Below are positions 41,634-50,658 of a stretch of 64,000 nucleotides of DNA, one piece after another (position 1 is the stretch's first letter; each line of letters begins with the position of its first letter). This DNA comes from Lysobacter silvisoli (GTDB lineage Bacteria; Pseudomonadota; Gammaproteobacteria; Xanthomonadales; Xanthomonadaceae): NCBI RefSeq assembly GCF_003382365.1, contig NZ_QTSU01000001.1:1178001-1242000 (forward strand). Reading direction: 5' to 3'. The notes beneath the pieces were generated by a model that was not told where the DNA came from, searched no databases, and saw only the letters and a list, made by a program, of their open reading frames with translations. The translations under genes and the position numbers were made by a program.

Positions 41634-42260
41634 TCACCCGGCCCTCATCGCGAACGCCTGCGCCGGCGCCGGACCGCCGCGGCATTTGCGCACCTGCCAG
41701 GCCACGGCGTTGCGCACATCGCGCACGGCCTCCAGGCGCAGCGCGGCCGGCGAAGGGTTGCCGGCATGCTTGCGGTCGCGTAGGGCGAACCCCAGGCATT
41801 GCCCGCTGTCGGCGGCGACCTGCAGGCGGCGCAGCGCCTGCGCATCGGCCTGCGCCGGCCAACCCAGCACCGCCGCGCAGGCACCGCTGCGCAGGCATTG
41901 TTCGAAGGCCCATAAAGCATCGCGCGCGGACGCGGCCACGATCTCGAGCATGGCCAAGTCCACGCCACCCGCCTGCCAGGCAGGCGCATACGGAATGTAG
42001 GGCGGCGCGATCACCGCCACGGTGCCGCCTTCGCGGCTGAGCCGCGCCAGCGTGGGCATCAGCAGCGCCAGTTCGCCCACACCGTCGGCGGGCAGCAGCA
42101 GTTCGGTCAGGGCGCGGCGCGGCCAGCCGCCCTGCGGCAGCAGCGCATCGAGCGCGGCATGACCCGTGGGCTCGCCGTCGGCGGCGATCGCGGCGTTGCG
42201 GCCGGCGTGCCACAACGAGCGCGTGGCCAGCAGCGTTTCCAGGGCGGCCACGGCGCCCAC
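41634..42260 (-). CDS. imuA: ImuA, RecA-like translesion-synthesis accessory protein
   Basis: This 208-residue protein has a degenerate RecA/SulA-like core. The region LDALLPQGGWPRRALTELLL (about residues 35-54) resembles the Walker A area of RecA but lacks the GKT triad. It supports ImuB in damage-induced mutagenesis. The start is the GTG at 42258-42260, which shares one base with the lexA2 stop (TAGTG), so the two genes are translationally coupled. Confidence 0.88.
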   Translation of the reverse strand: MGAVAALETLLATRSLWHAGRNAAIAADGEPTGHAALDALLPQGGWPRRALTELLLPADGVGELALLMPTLARLSREGGTVAVIAPPYIPYAPAWQAGGVDLAMLEIVAASARDALWAFEQCLRSGACAAVLGWPAQADAQALRRLQVAADSGQCLGFALRDRKHAGNPSPAALRLEAVRDVRNAVAWQVRKCRGGPAPAQAFAMRAG

Positions 42261-42865
42261 TAGCCCTTCCGCACCAAACCGCAGTAGACGCCCTCGATGG
42301 CGAAGTCCTGCCCCGCTTCCACCACGATGGGCGCGTGCGCGGCGTTGCGCGGCAGCAAACGGATGCCGTGGCGGCCGCGCTGCAAGCGCTTGATGGTCAG
42401 CTCGCCGTCGATGCGCGCGACCACGGTCTGGCCGTCGCGCGCATCGGACGTGCGGTGCACGCCGACCAGATCGCCGTCGACGATGCCGTCCTCGATCATG
42501 GAATCGCCCTGCACCTTGAGCAGGTAATCGGGCTGCGGCGAGAACATGCGCCGGTCCAGCCACAGCTGTTCGTCCAGGCCGATATCCGCGCCGATGGGCG
42601 GGCCGGCGGCTACGCGGCCCAGCACCTGCAAGGGCAGCAGCGGCGCCGTGCCGCCCGGCAGCCGCAGCCCGCGCTTCTGCCCCGGCGCCTGTTCCAGCAG
42701 ACCCTCGGCCAGCAGCGCCTGCACATGCTTTTGCGCGGCATTACGCGAGGCGAAACCGAAGGCCTCGGCGATCTCGGCCAGACTGGGCGACCGCCCGGAG
42801 GTCAGCTCCCGGCGCAGGTAGGCCAGGACGGCGGCACGCTGAGGGGGCAGATCGGGGGTGTCCAT
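42260..42865 (-). CDS. lexA2: second LexA-type SOS repressor (LexA2)
   Basis: This 201-residue repressor has an N-terminal winged helix (about residues 5-62). The autocleavage bond Ala-Gly lies in VAAGPP (about residue 84), and the latent-protease dyad is Ser in GDSMIEDG (about 122) and Lys in LTIKRL (about 159). In Xanthomonads and pseudomonads a second LexA of this type heads the imuA-imuB-dnaE2 cassette and represses it until RecA-stimulated self-cleavage. The start ATG directly abuts a perfect palindromic operator. Confidence 0.94.
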   Translation of the reverse strand: MDTPDLPPQRAAVLAYLRRELTSGRSPSLAEIAEAFGFASRNAAQKHVQALLAEGLLEQAPGQKRGLRLPGGTAPLLPLQVLGRVAAGPPIGADIGLDEQLWLDRRMFSPQPDYLLKVQGDSMIEDGIVDGDLVGVHRTSDARDGQTVVARIDGELTIKRLQRGRHGIRLLPRNAAHAPIVVEAGQDFAIEGVYCGLVRKG

Positions 42866-42867
42866 TA

Positions 42868-42885
42868 GGTGTACATTTGTACACC
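42868..42885 (-). promoter_or_regulatory. LexA2 operator
   Basis: A perfect palindrome, GGTGTAC-AAAT-GTACACC on the minus strand, ends 2 bases before the lexA2 start codon. GTAC-N4-GTAC elements are the known type of LexA2 operator, distinct from E. coli CTGT-N8-ACAG. Because it covers the ribosome binding region, transcription must begin within or just upstream of it, or the message is nearly leaderless. Confidence 0.88.
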
Positions 42886-43472
42886 CATCCGGGTCTGGAT
42901 GCCAGGGGTGGGCCGTTCCGGCGGACCAGCGGCAGGCACCCCGCCGCGCGCACGCTTGCGGAAACCTCATAACGTCGCCGGCACGTTCATCCCATGCTTG
43001 CGAATTGACTGCCCCGTCGCATGCACCAGCGCACGATCGCCTTGACTGCCGACAGGCCGCTGCCGATCATGCGCGGGAATACGAATCGACAGTGGCGCAA
43101 TGGCGCTTACGGGGAGAGGGCTCCCTGCCGTGGAACGGTTGGAATCCAACATCAGGCGTGTCCGGCTCGGCGGTTCGGGAGCCTGCGCCATTCCAACTCC
43201 ACTCGCGTCGTATCGCCGTGTCGTCGCGTCGCCGGATCTTGCAGATCCGCGTGCCGCCTCCCCTACTCCGAGCCAGGCCACTTTCCTAGCCGCCCTGCAG
43301 CGCCCGTACTCACGGGGCCGCGGGCTCGCCGTTTGGCTCATTAATCCGTTCTTAAACTCGTCCGCCTACGTTGGTCGCGATGCGCGCAGAGATTGCGTCC
43401 GCCGCCCAGTCAGCGCGGTCGCGGCTGCGATCTTCGCGCCTCCTCTTTACCCCTACCCTCACGGAACCCCCC
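42886..43472. other. 587-bp intergenic region without a supported gene
   Basis: Open frames on both strands are short, arginine- and proline-rich, lack clear ribosome binding sites and show no domain. The region separates the divergent lexA2 and RND-adaptor genes and should contain the adaptor promoter, but I cannot point to convincing -35 and -10 boxes. Confidence 0.5.
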
Positions 43473-44573
43473 ATGCGCGCACGCCCCCGGCGTTGGCTAG
43501 TCCCCCTCCTGTTGTGCTTGTCGCTGGCGGCGTGCGGAGGCGCCAAGGAAGACGAAGACACCGCTAAGACCTCCTCCGGCCTGACCGTGTCGCTGGCGCC
43601 GGCGCAATACCAGCCGCTGGCGCGCGCCGCGGTAGTGTCCGGGCCGGTGTCGGCATTCGAGGAAATGCAGCTGGGCGTGGAGCTCAGCGGGCAGCGGGTG
43701 ACCGCGCTCAAGGTCGATGTGGGACAGAGCGTGCGCAAGGGCCAAGTGCTGCTGGAGCTGGACCACCGCACCTTGGACAGCGAACTGGCGCAGGCCGAGG
43801 CCTCGCTGCGGCAGGCGCAGGCCTCGCTGTCGCTGGCCCAGGTCAGCTACGAGCGCGGCGCCAAGCTGGCGGCGCAGCAGCTGATCAGCGCCGGCAACCT
43901 GGACGAGCTGCGCGCGACCCGCGTGCAGGCCGAAGCGCAGACGGCCACCGCCCGCGCCGGACGCGATGCCGCGCAGCTGCGGCGCGACTTCGCCGAGCTG
44001 CGCGCGCCCGCCGACGGCGTGATCTCCAAGCGCCTGGTGCAGGCCGGCCAAGTGGTATCCGCCGGCACCGAGCTGCTGCGGTTGATCCGCGACGGCCGCC
44101 TGGAATGGCGCGCCGAACTGCCGGAGGAACAACTGGCCACGGTCGCGGTGGGCAATACGGTGGAATTGCCGTACGGCGGGCAGACCATCACCGGCCGCAT
44201 CCGCGCGGTAAGCCCGGGCGTGGACGCGCAGACGCGCACCGGCACGGTCTATGCCGATCTGCCGGAACCCGGCGCCTTGAAGCCGGGCGTGTTCGTGGAA
44301 GGCCGCATCCTGACCGGTGCCGGCCGCGCCCTGATGGTGCCCAGCGCCGCGGTGGTGCAGCGCGACGGCCATAGCTATGTGTTCACCATGAAGGACGCGC
44401 AGACGGTGCAGCGCAAGCGCGTGCGCACCGGCCAGACTTCGCAGGGCAAGGTCGAGATCCTCGAAGGCTTGAAGGAAGGCGAACGCGTGGTGGCCGAAGG
44501 CGCCGGTTTCCTCGGCGATGGCGATCGCGTGCGCGCGGTCTCGGCCCAGGCCGCGGAGAACAAGACGCCATGA
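43473..44573 (+). CDS. RND efflux periplasmic adaptor lipoprotein
   Basis: This 366-residue lipoprotein adaptor has lipobox SLAACG (Cys at about 19). A barrel-sandwich/lipoyl half-motif GQSVRKGQVLLELD (about residues 79-92) is followed by a helical hairpin with ASLRQAQASLSLAQ, a second lipoyl half (ELRAPADGVISKRLV), and a beta-barrel with a C-terminal membrane-proximal domain. ATG 43473 starts the signal peptide. It overlaps the pump gene by 4 bases. No outer membrane factor gene follows, so a TolC homologue elsewhere must serve. Confidence 0.92.
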   Translation: MRARPRRWLVPLLLCLSLAACGGAKEDEDTAKTSSGLTVSLAPAQYQPLARAAVVSGPVSAFEEMQLGVELSGQRVTALKVDVGQSVRKGQVLLELDHRTLDSELAQAEASLRQAQASLSLAQVSYERGAKLAAQQLISAGNLDELRATRVQAEAQTATARAGRDAAQLRRDFAELRAPADGVISKRLVQAGQVVSAGTELLRLIRDGRLEWRAELPEEQLATVAVGNTVELPYGGQTITGRIRAVSPGVDAQTRTGTVYADLPEPGALKPGVFVEGRILTGAGRALMVPSAAVVQRDGHSYVFTMKDAQTVQRKRVRTGQTSQGKVEILEGLKEGERVVAEGAGFLGDGDRVRAVSAQAAENKTP

Positions 44574-47500
44574 ATTTCTCCGCATGGGCGATCCGCCGCC
44601 CGCTGCCGGCGGTGATGGTGTTCTTCGTGCTCTGCGTGGCCGGCCTGTGGGGCTTCTACCAACTGCCGGTGGCGCGCTTCCCCGACGTGGCGTTCCCGAT
44701 GACCACGGTGACGGTGACCCAGCCGGGCGCCTCGCCCAGCCAGTTGGAAGCCGAGGTCACGCGCAAGATCGAGGACTCGGTCGCCACGGTGAACAACGTC
44801 AAGCGGGTGATGTCCACGGTCAGCGAGGGCGTGAGCACCACCAGTATCGAATTCCTGCTGGAAACCGATCTGGCCACCGCGCTGGACGACACCCGCGACG
44901 CGGTCACCCGCATCCGTACCGACCTGCCGCAGGACATCCAGGAGCCGGTGATCGCCAAGGTCGACATCGGCGGCACGCTGATGACCTACGCCCTGGTCGC
45001 GCCGCAGATGACCGACGACGAAGCCAGCTGGTTCGTCGACCGCGAGGTCACCCGCGCGATGTACGGCGTGCCGGGCGTGGCCCGGGTGACCCGTGTGGGC
45101 GGCGTGCAGCGCCAGGTGCGCGTGGACCTGGACCCCAACGCCTTGCTCGCCTACGGCGTGACCGCCGGCGACGTGTCGCGCCAGTTGGCCGCGATCCAGG
45201 TCGAACGCGCGGGCGGCAAGGCCGAACTCGACGGGGCGCAGCAGACCATCCGCACCCTGGGCACGGTCGGCAACGCCCAGGCGCTGCGCGATTACTCGAT
45301 CAGCCTGCCCGACGGGCGCGCGGTGCGCTTGTCGGCGCTGGCCAAGGTCACCGACGCCGCGGCCGACCCCAGCGAGGCCGCGCTGCTGGACGGCCGCGAC
45401 GTGGTCGCGTTCTCGATGTCGCGCACCCGCGGCTCCAGCGAGGTCAAGGTGGAAGCCGGCGTGCACAAGGCGCTGGACGAACTCAAGGCCGCGCACCCGA
45501 ACATCGACTTCCGTCTGGTCACCACGCTGATCGACGAGACCCACCGTTCCTACGATTCGTCGATGACCATGCTCTGGGAGGGCGCGCTGCTGGCCCTGCT
45601 GGTGGTGTTCCTGTTTCTGCGCAACTGGCGCGCGACCTGGGTGTCGGCGCTGGCGCTGCCGCTGTCGATCATCCCGACGTTCGCGGTGATGTATTTCTTC
45701 GGCTTCACCTTGAACCTGATCAGCTTGCTGGCGTTGTCGGTGGTGGTGGGCATCCTGGTGGACGACGCCATCGTCGAGATCGAGAACATCGTGCGCCACC
45801 TGCGCATGGGCAAGCCGCCGATCGAGGCCGCACGCGAGGCGGCCGGCGAGATCGGCAACGCGGTCATCGCGACCTCGCTGACCCTGGCGGCGGTGTTCGT
45901 GCCGGTGGCGTTCATGCCCGGCATTGCCGGCAAGTTCTTCCGCGAATTCGGCTGGACCGCGGCCACGGCGGTGCTGTTCTCGCTGCTGGTCGCGCGCCTG
46001 CTGACGCCGATGATGGCCGCCTACCTGCTCAAGCCGCACGGCGAGGAGAAAGGCGACTCCAAGCTGATGCGCTGGTATCTGGGCTGGGTGGACGCGGCGC
46101 TGCGCCATCGTGCGCGCACGCTGTGGATCGCCACCGCGCTGTTCTTCGCCTCGCTGGCGCTGGTGCCGCTGATTCCGGCCACCTTTATCCCGAGTTCCGA
46201 CGTGGGCCGCAGCAACCTGAGCCTGGAACTGCCGCCGGGCACGCCGCTGGAAGAGACCAAGGCGGTGTCCGAGAAGGCCCGCCAGTTGCTCAAGGACATG
46301 CCCGAGCTCAAGCAGGTCTACACCGCCATCGGCAGCGTGCTGGACCTGGGCGATCCCTCGACCACCGGCACGCCCGATGCGCGCAAGGCCACCCTGGTCC
46401 TGGACTGGGGCGTAGCCGACGACCGCGAGCGCGGACAGCGCGAACTGGAACGCGACGCACGTGCGCGCCTGGCCGACCTGCCCGGCGTGCGGGTGAGCTA
46501 TGTCAGCTCCGAACCCGGCGCCCTGCTGCAGCTGGTGCTGTCGGGCGACGATCCGCAGCACTTGCAGGAAGCGTCGACCGCGCTGGAGCGCGACCTGCGC
46601 GGCATCGAGGGCCTGGGCAGCATCACCTCTTCGGCCTCGCTGCTGCGGCCGGAGATCCAGATCCTGCCCAACCCGGCCCGCGCTGCCGACCTGGGCGTGT
46701 CCACCGCCGACATCGCCGAGGCCGCGCGCATCGCCACCGCCGGCGACTACGAACAGCGCCTGGCCAAGCTCAACCTGCCCGACCGGCAGATTCCGATCCG
46801 GGTCGGCTTCGCCGAAGCCACGCTGTCGAACCCGGCGCTGATCGGCCAGCTGCGCGTGCCCGGCCGGTACGGCCCGGTGCCGCTGGCCTCGGTGGCGGAG
46901 ATCCGCATGGGCAGCGGCCCCTCGCAGATCTCGCGTTACCAGCGCCAGCGCAACGTCACCCTGACCGCCGAACTCAACGGCCGCCCGCTGGGCGATGTCA
47001 TGGAGACGGTGCAGAAGCTGCCCAGCGTGACCCATCTGCCGCCCGGCGTGAGCTTCCTCAACACCGGCGACGCCGAGGTCTTCATCGAGCTGTTCGTCGG
47101 CTTCATGCTGGCGATGGCGGCGGGCCTGATCTGCATCTACATGGTGCTGTTGCTGCTGTTCAACCATGCGCTGATGCCGCTGACCATCCTGACCGCGGTG
47201 CCGCTGTGCGCGGGCGGCGCGTTCGGTGCGTTGCTGCTGACCCAGAACATGCTGTCGCTGCCGGCGCTGATCGGTTTGCTGATGCTGATCGGCATTGCCA
47301 CCAAGAACTCGATCCTGCTGGTGGACTACGCGGTGATCGCCGAGGACGAGCACGGGCTGAGCCAGCACGATGCGCTGATCGACGCCTGCCGCAAGCGCGC
47401 CCAGCCCATCGTCATGACCACCCTGGCGATGGGCGCGGGCATGATGCCGATCGCGCTGGGCTTCTCCGGCGACTCCAGCTTCCGCGCGCCCATGGCCATC

Positions 47501-47650
47501 GCGGTGATCGGCGGCCTGATCACCTCGACCCTGCTCAGCCTGATCGTGATCCCGGCGGCGTTCACGGTGATCGACGATCTGGGCGAGTGGATGACCAGGC
47601 GCTTCCGCCATCGCTCGTCGCATCCGGCGCAGCATCCGCCGGCGGCTTGA
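44570..47650 (+). CDS. HAE1-type RND multidrug efflux permease
   Basis: This 1,026-residue inner-membrane pump is AcrB/MexB-like. It starts MNFSAWAIRRPLPAVMVFF and has twelve helices, with the helix IV region VVVGILVDDAIVEIENIVR (about residues 398-416) holding the paired Asp residues of proton translocation. It sits in a two-gene operon with its adaptor. Substrates are typically amphiphilic drugs or secondary metabolites; the specificity cannot be read. No TetR-type regulator is adjacent. Confidence 0.95.
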   Translation: MNFSAWAIRRPLPAVMVFFVLCVAGLWGFYQLPVARFPDVAFPMTTVTVTQPGASPSQLEAEVTRKIEDSVATVNNVKRVMSTVSEGVSTTSIEFLLETDLATALDDTRDAVTRIRTDLPQDIQEPVIAKVDIGGTLMTYALVAPQMTDDEASWFVDREVTRAMYGVPGVARVTRVGGVQRQVRVDLDPNALLAYGVTAGDVSRQLAAIQVERAGGKAELDGAQQTIRTLGTVGNAQALRDYSISLPDGRAVRLSALAKVTDAAADPSEAALLDGRDVVAFSMSRTRGSSEVKVEAGVHKALDELKAAHPNIDFRLVTTLIDETHRSYDSSMTMLWEGALLALLVVFLFLRNWRATWVSALALPLSIIPTFAVMYFFGFTLNLISLLALSVVVGILVDDAIVEIENIVRHLRMGKPPIEAAREAAGEIGNAVIATSLTLAAVFVPVAFMPGIAGKFFREFGWTAATAVLFSLLVARLLTPMMAAYLLKPHGEEKGDSKLMRWYLGWVDAALRHRARTLWIATALFFASLALVPLIPATFIPSSDVGRSNLSLELPPGTPLEETKAVSEKARQLLKDMPELKQVYTAIGSVLDLGDPSTTGTPDARKATLVLDWGVADDRERGQRELERDARARLADLPGVRVSYVSSEPGALLQLVLSGDDPQHLQEASTALERDLRGIEGLGSITSSASLLRPEIQILPNPARAADLGVSTADIAEAARIATAGDYEQRLAKLNLPDRQIPIRVGFAEATLSNPALIGQLRVPGRYGPVPLASVAEIRMGSGPSQISRYQRQRNVTLTAELNGRPLGDVMETVQKLPSVTHLPPGVSFLNTGDAEVFIELFVGFMLAMAAGLICIYMVLLLLFNHALMPLTILTAVPLCAGGAFGALLLTQNMLSLPALIGLLMLIGIATKNSILLVDYAVIAEDEHGLSQHDALIDACRKRAQPIVMTTLAMGAGMMPIALGFSGDSSFRAPMAIAVIGGLITSTLLSLIVIPAAFTVIDDLGEWMTRRFRHRSSHPAQHPPAA

Positions 47651-47664
47651 TGCCGCATGGGTCT

Positions 47665-47693
47665 GCGGCCCGGGCATGGTGCGCCCGGGCCGC
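47665..47693. terminator. hairpin between convergent RND and MscS genes
   Basis: GCGGCCCGGGC (47665-47675) and GCCCGGGCCGC (47683-47693) form a perfect 11-bp GC-only stem with a 7-base loop, centred in the 66-base gap between the two converging stop codons. No T-tract follows on either strand, so it is best called a probable bidirectional transcript end. Confidence 0.6.
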
Positions 47694-47716
47694 TGGTCAT
47701 GCGGAGGAACGTCGCC

Positions 47717-48691
47717 TCACTCCGTCGGCGCGGTAGCGTCCAGCAGGTCGCGGGACTGCGACGCCGCGCTGCCGGCGCGCACCAGGTGCTGGCGTGCCTG
47801 CTCCGCGGCGGCGCTGTTCGAAGCGGACGCGGCGCCGGTCTTGCGCGCGGCCGCCATGGGCGGCTCATGGCGGCCCTGTTCCCAGCGCGAGGCCACGGCG
47901 ATCGCGCGGCCGCGCACCGCCTCGATATCGTCGCCGCGCTGGTCGATCCAAGCACGCACGCGCACGGCCTGCTTGCCGTCCGCATACGCCTGAACGAAGG
48001 TCTCCACAGGCGGGTCGGCCAGCACGCCGTCGACGCCGGCGACGCAGTCTCGCAGTTCGGCCAAGCGCGCTTCGGCCGCGCCCTCGCCTGCTAGGCTCAG
48101 GTCGAACTCGAAACGCCGGCTGGGGTTCTGGGTGTAGTTCAGGATCACGCTCTTGAACACGATGGCATTGGGCACGCGCAGGTTGTTGCCGTCCAAGGTC
48201 ATGAGCACGGTGGCGCGCGCGGTCATCGCCATGACCAAGCCCTCGTGCTCGGCGATCCTGACGTGGTCGTGCTGGCGGAACGGCTGGCGCAGGCTCAGCA
48301 GCACCCCGGCGATGTAGTTTTCGACGATGTCCTTGAAGGCGAAGCCCAGGGCGATGCCGACCACGCCCGCGGTGCCCAGTACCGCGCCGATCACCGCCGT
48401 GGCGTTGAGCAGCTGCAGGCCGGCGGTGAGCCCCAGCAGGGCCACGCCGCCCTTGATCGAACTGGCCAGCAGGTCCTTCAGGAAGGGATTGCGTCGCGCC
48501 ACGCGCTGCACCGCCGCACGCCGGGACAGCCAACCGCCCAGCCACCATGCGGCCAGGGTCATCAACAAGGCCGCCAGCAGCAGCGGGGCCGCGCTGAACA
48601 GCCGCTGCACTTCGATCAGCATGCGTTCGCGCGCGCCGTCCCAGTCCGGGCTGGTCAGAGGTACTGCGGTCTTCGTGGTCGTCAGCAACAT
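47717..48691 (-). CDS. MscS-family mechanosensitive ion channel
   Basis: This 324-residue membrane protein has about three to four helices, with a pore-lining Gly/Ala-rich helix VLGTAGVVGIALGFAFKDIV (about residues 101-120). The MscS beta domain follows (FRQHDHVRIAEHEGLV; TLDGNNLRVPNAIVF). The C-terminus has an Ala/Ser-rich tail. MscS channels release solutes on hypo-osmotic stress. ATG 48691 was chosen because the upstream extension lacks membrane character. It is monocistronic. Confidence 0.9.
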   Translation of the reverse strand: MLLTTTKTAVPLTSPDWDGARERMLIEVQRLFSAAPLLLAALLMTLAAWWLGGWLSRRAAVQRVARRNPFLKDLLASSIKGGVALLGLTAGLQLLNATAVIGAVLGTAGVVGIALGFAFKDIVENYIAGVLLSLRQPFRQHDHVRIAEHEGLVMAMTARATVLMTLDGNNLRVPNAIVFKSVILNYTQNPSRRFEFDLSLAGEGAAEARLAELRDCVAGVDGVLADPPVETFVQAYADGKQAVRVRAWIDQRGDDIEAVRGRAIAVASRWEQGRHEPPMAAARKTGAASASNSAAAEQARQHLVRAGSAASQSRDLLDATAPTE

Positions 48692-48944
48692 GCCTGCCTG
48701 GTCGTCGGTGCGAGCGTCGATGACGCGCTCGTGACCGTTCGCTTTCCCGCCATCGTGATCTGAACGGTTCACGCACGGGTACGCGCGATCGGATGACCAG
48801 GCTACCCGTTGCAGCGCGAACGTGCCGTGCATTCGCGCATCTCACGCGCGCGCCAACCTTCGCGCAAAAAGTTCATCACGCAGGAATCATTTTCCACGCA
48901 CCCACGCTTAACAGAATCGGGAATAAGTTGAGCCTGCGCTGTAC

Positions 48945-50339
48945 GTGGCGCTCATTCAACGCATAGGACTGCACTCCGTGTCTTCCAATACCGCGCTCCC
49001 GCGCGCGGACGATAGGGACCTCACCCTGCTGATCGTCGACGACGACCGCGACTTCGCCTTATCGGCGGCCGATTTCGCCCGCACCCGCGGCTACACGTCC
49101 TACCTCGCCCACTCGCTGGCGCAAACGCGCGACTTCGCGCGCCTGCCGGCGGTGGACCTGTTGCTGCTGGACCTGAACCTGCCCGACGGCTGCGGCTTCG
49201 ACCTCATCGGGCAGCCCGGCCTGCCGGAGCTGGGGCAGATCGCCATCGTCACCGGCGAGCCGACGATGGAATCTGCGGCGCGCGCGGTGTCGCAACCGGT
49301 GATGGACTACCTGGTCAAGCCGCTGTGTCCGGCGCGTTTCGGCCAATTGCTGGACCGGGTGGCCGCCAGCGCACGTCCGGCGCCCAGCGCCGAGCGCATG
49401 GGCATGATCGGCCGCTCCGCGCCCATGCGCCGCTTGGCCGCGCAGCTGCAACGGGTGGCGCCTTCGCCGTTATCGGTGTTGATCAGCGGCGAAAGCGGCA
49501 CCGGCAAGGAGCTGGCGGCGCGGGCGGTGCACGAGACCAGCGGCCGTAGCGGTGCCTTTGTCGCGGTCAATTGCGGCGCGATCGCGCCGGACCTGCTGGC
49601 CAGCCACCTGTTCGGCCACGAGCGCGGCAGCTTCACCGGCGCGGCCAGCCGCCATTTTGGCTACCTGGAGCAGGCCTCGGCCGGAACCCTGTTCCTGGAC
49701 GAGATCACCGAGATGCCGCCGGCGCTGCAGGTGTACCTGTTGCGGGTGCTGGAAACGGGCCGCCTGACCCGGGTCGGCGGCAGCGACGAGATCGCGGTCG
49801 ACCTGCGCCTGGTGGCCGCCACCAATCGCGACCCCGCGCAGGCGGTGGCGCAAGGCCTGCTGCGCGAAGACCTTTACTATCGCCTGGCCGACTTCCACCT
49901 CGAAATGCCGCCGCTGCGCAGCCGCGGCGACGACGCGGCGCTGATCGCACGCTCGTTGCTGGAACGCCTGAACCAGCGCTATGGCACCCGCAAGCGCTTC
50001 GCCGACGGGACCGACCTCGTGCTTTCCAGCCATCCCTGGCCGGGCAACGTACGCGAGCTCAACAGCACCGTGCAGCGCGCCTACCTGACCGCCGCCGGCG
50101 ACGAAGTGCGCCTGGTGCCGGGACCCAACATGCGCGTATACGGCAGCGAGGACGATCCGGGCAGCGTCAGCTTTCGCGTCGGCATGAGCTATGCGGACAT
50201 AGAGCGCCAGATGCTGCTCAAGACCCTGGCCCATTTCGGCCGCGACCGCACACGCACCGCGCGGGCGCTGGGCGTGAGCGTGCGCACCATCCACAACCAG
50301 ATCGCCCGCCTGCGCGAAAGCGGTCACCAGGTGGATTGA
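48945..50339 (+). CDS. sigma54-dependent NtrC-type response regulator
   Basis: This 464-residue regulator has a receiver domain (about residues 26-140), with acidic LLIVDDDRDF, phosphoacceptor Asp in LLLLDLNLPDG, Thr in IVTGE and Lys in YLVKPL. The AAA+ domain follows, with Walker A GESGTGKE, sigma54 loop GSFTGA (usually GAFTGA) and Walker B TLFLDEI. A Fis-type helix-turn-helix at the C-terminus contains RTRTARALGVSVRTIHNQIARL. It starts at GTG 48945, or at GTG 48978 if the first 11 residues are not translated. No full sensor kinase is adjacent; the next gene, 4 bases on, encodes a kinase-like hairpin only. Confidence 0.93.
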   Translation: MALIQRIGLHSVSSNTALPRADDRDLTLLIVDDDRDFALSAADFARTRGYTSYLAHSLAQTRDFARLPAVDLLLLDLNLPDGCGFDLIGQPGLPELGQIAIVTGEPTMESAARAVSQPVMDYLVKPLCPARFGQLLDRVAASARPAPSAERMGMIGRSAPMRRLAAQLQRVAPSPLSVLISGESGTGKELAARAVHETSGRSGAFVAVNCGAIAPDLLASHLFGHERGSFTGAASRHFGYLEQASAGTLFLDEITEMPPALQVYLLRVLETGRLTRVGGSDEIAVDLRLVAATNRDPAQAVAQGLLREDLYYRLADFHLEMPPLRSRGDDAALIARSLLERLNQRYGTRKRFADGTDLVLSSHPWPGNVRELNSTVQRAYLTAAGDEVRLVPGPNMRVYGSEDDPGSVSFRVGMSYADIERQMLLKTLAHFGRDRTRTARALGVSVRTIHNQIARLRESGHQVD

Positions 50340-50343
50340 GACC

Positions 50344-50586
50344 ATGAGCGATCCGCCGTCCTTGCCCACGCAGAACGCTCCCGCGCCCAACGAAGGCGAC
50401 TACGCACGCTGGCTGCACGGCTTGCGCAACGAGCTCAGCGCAGTGCTCATGGCCTGTGCGGCCGCCGATGCGGTGCTGGCCAGCGGAGACCTCGAATCGA
50501 CCCGCAGGAACCTGCGCCGCGCCGCCGATGCCTGCGCTCGCGGCACCGAGTTGTTGCGCAAGGCGCCGCGCCAGTCCTCCGATTAG
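50344..50586 (+). CDS. 80-residue protein resembling a lone histidine-kinase DHp hairpin
   Basis: After a proline-rich lead, residues 20-42 (WLHGLRNELSAVLMACAAAD) look like the H-box helix of a HisKA domain (pattern H-x-L-R-N-x-L). Residues about 51-73 (ESTRRNLRRAADACARGTE) look like its second helix. No ATPase domain follows. It starts 4 bases after the stop of the response-regulator gene, so the two are almost certainly co-expressed. It could be a phosphotransfer or phosphatase module, or a docking inhibitor for the receiver domain. The assignment rests on motif resemblance only. Confidence 0.55.
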   Translation: MSDPPSLPTQNAPAPNEGDYARWLHGLRNELSAVLMACAAADAVLASGDLESTRRNLRRAADACARGTELLRKAPRQSSD

Positions 50587-50658
50587 ATTGCCTTAGCTCA
50601 GAGCCGCCGATAAAGCCGCGCCGAAGCCGCCACGGCGGCCTCGGCGCAGCGGCGCAAC

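Noticed and set aside
42967-43341. Open frames between lexA2 and the RND adaptor
   Set aside because: Overlapping frames on both strands are all Arg/Pro-rich and lack starts with ribosome binding sites, so none is favoured.
44375-47677. 1,100-residue open frame on the minus strand
   Set aside because: It lies antisense to the intact HAE1 pump; the His/Arg/Gln/Gly-rich, low-complexity product is typical of the shadow frame of a GC-rich gene.
48692-48832. N-terminal extension of the MscS channel to 48832
   Set aside because: The extension is polar, without a membrane segment or ribosome binding site; the protein from 48691 has the normal family start region.
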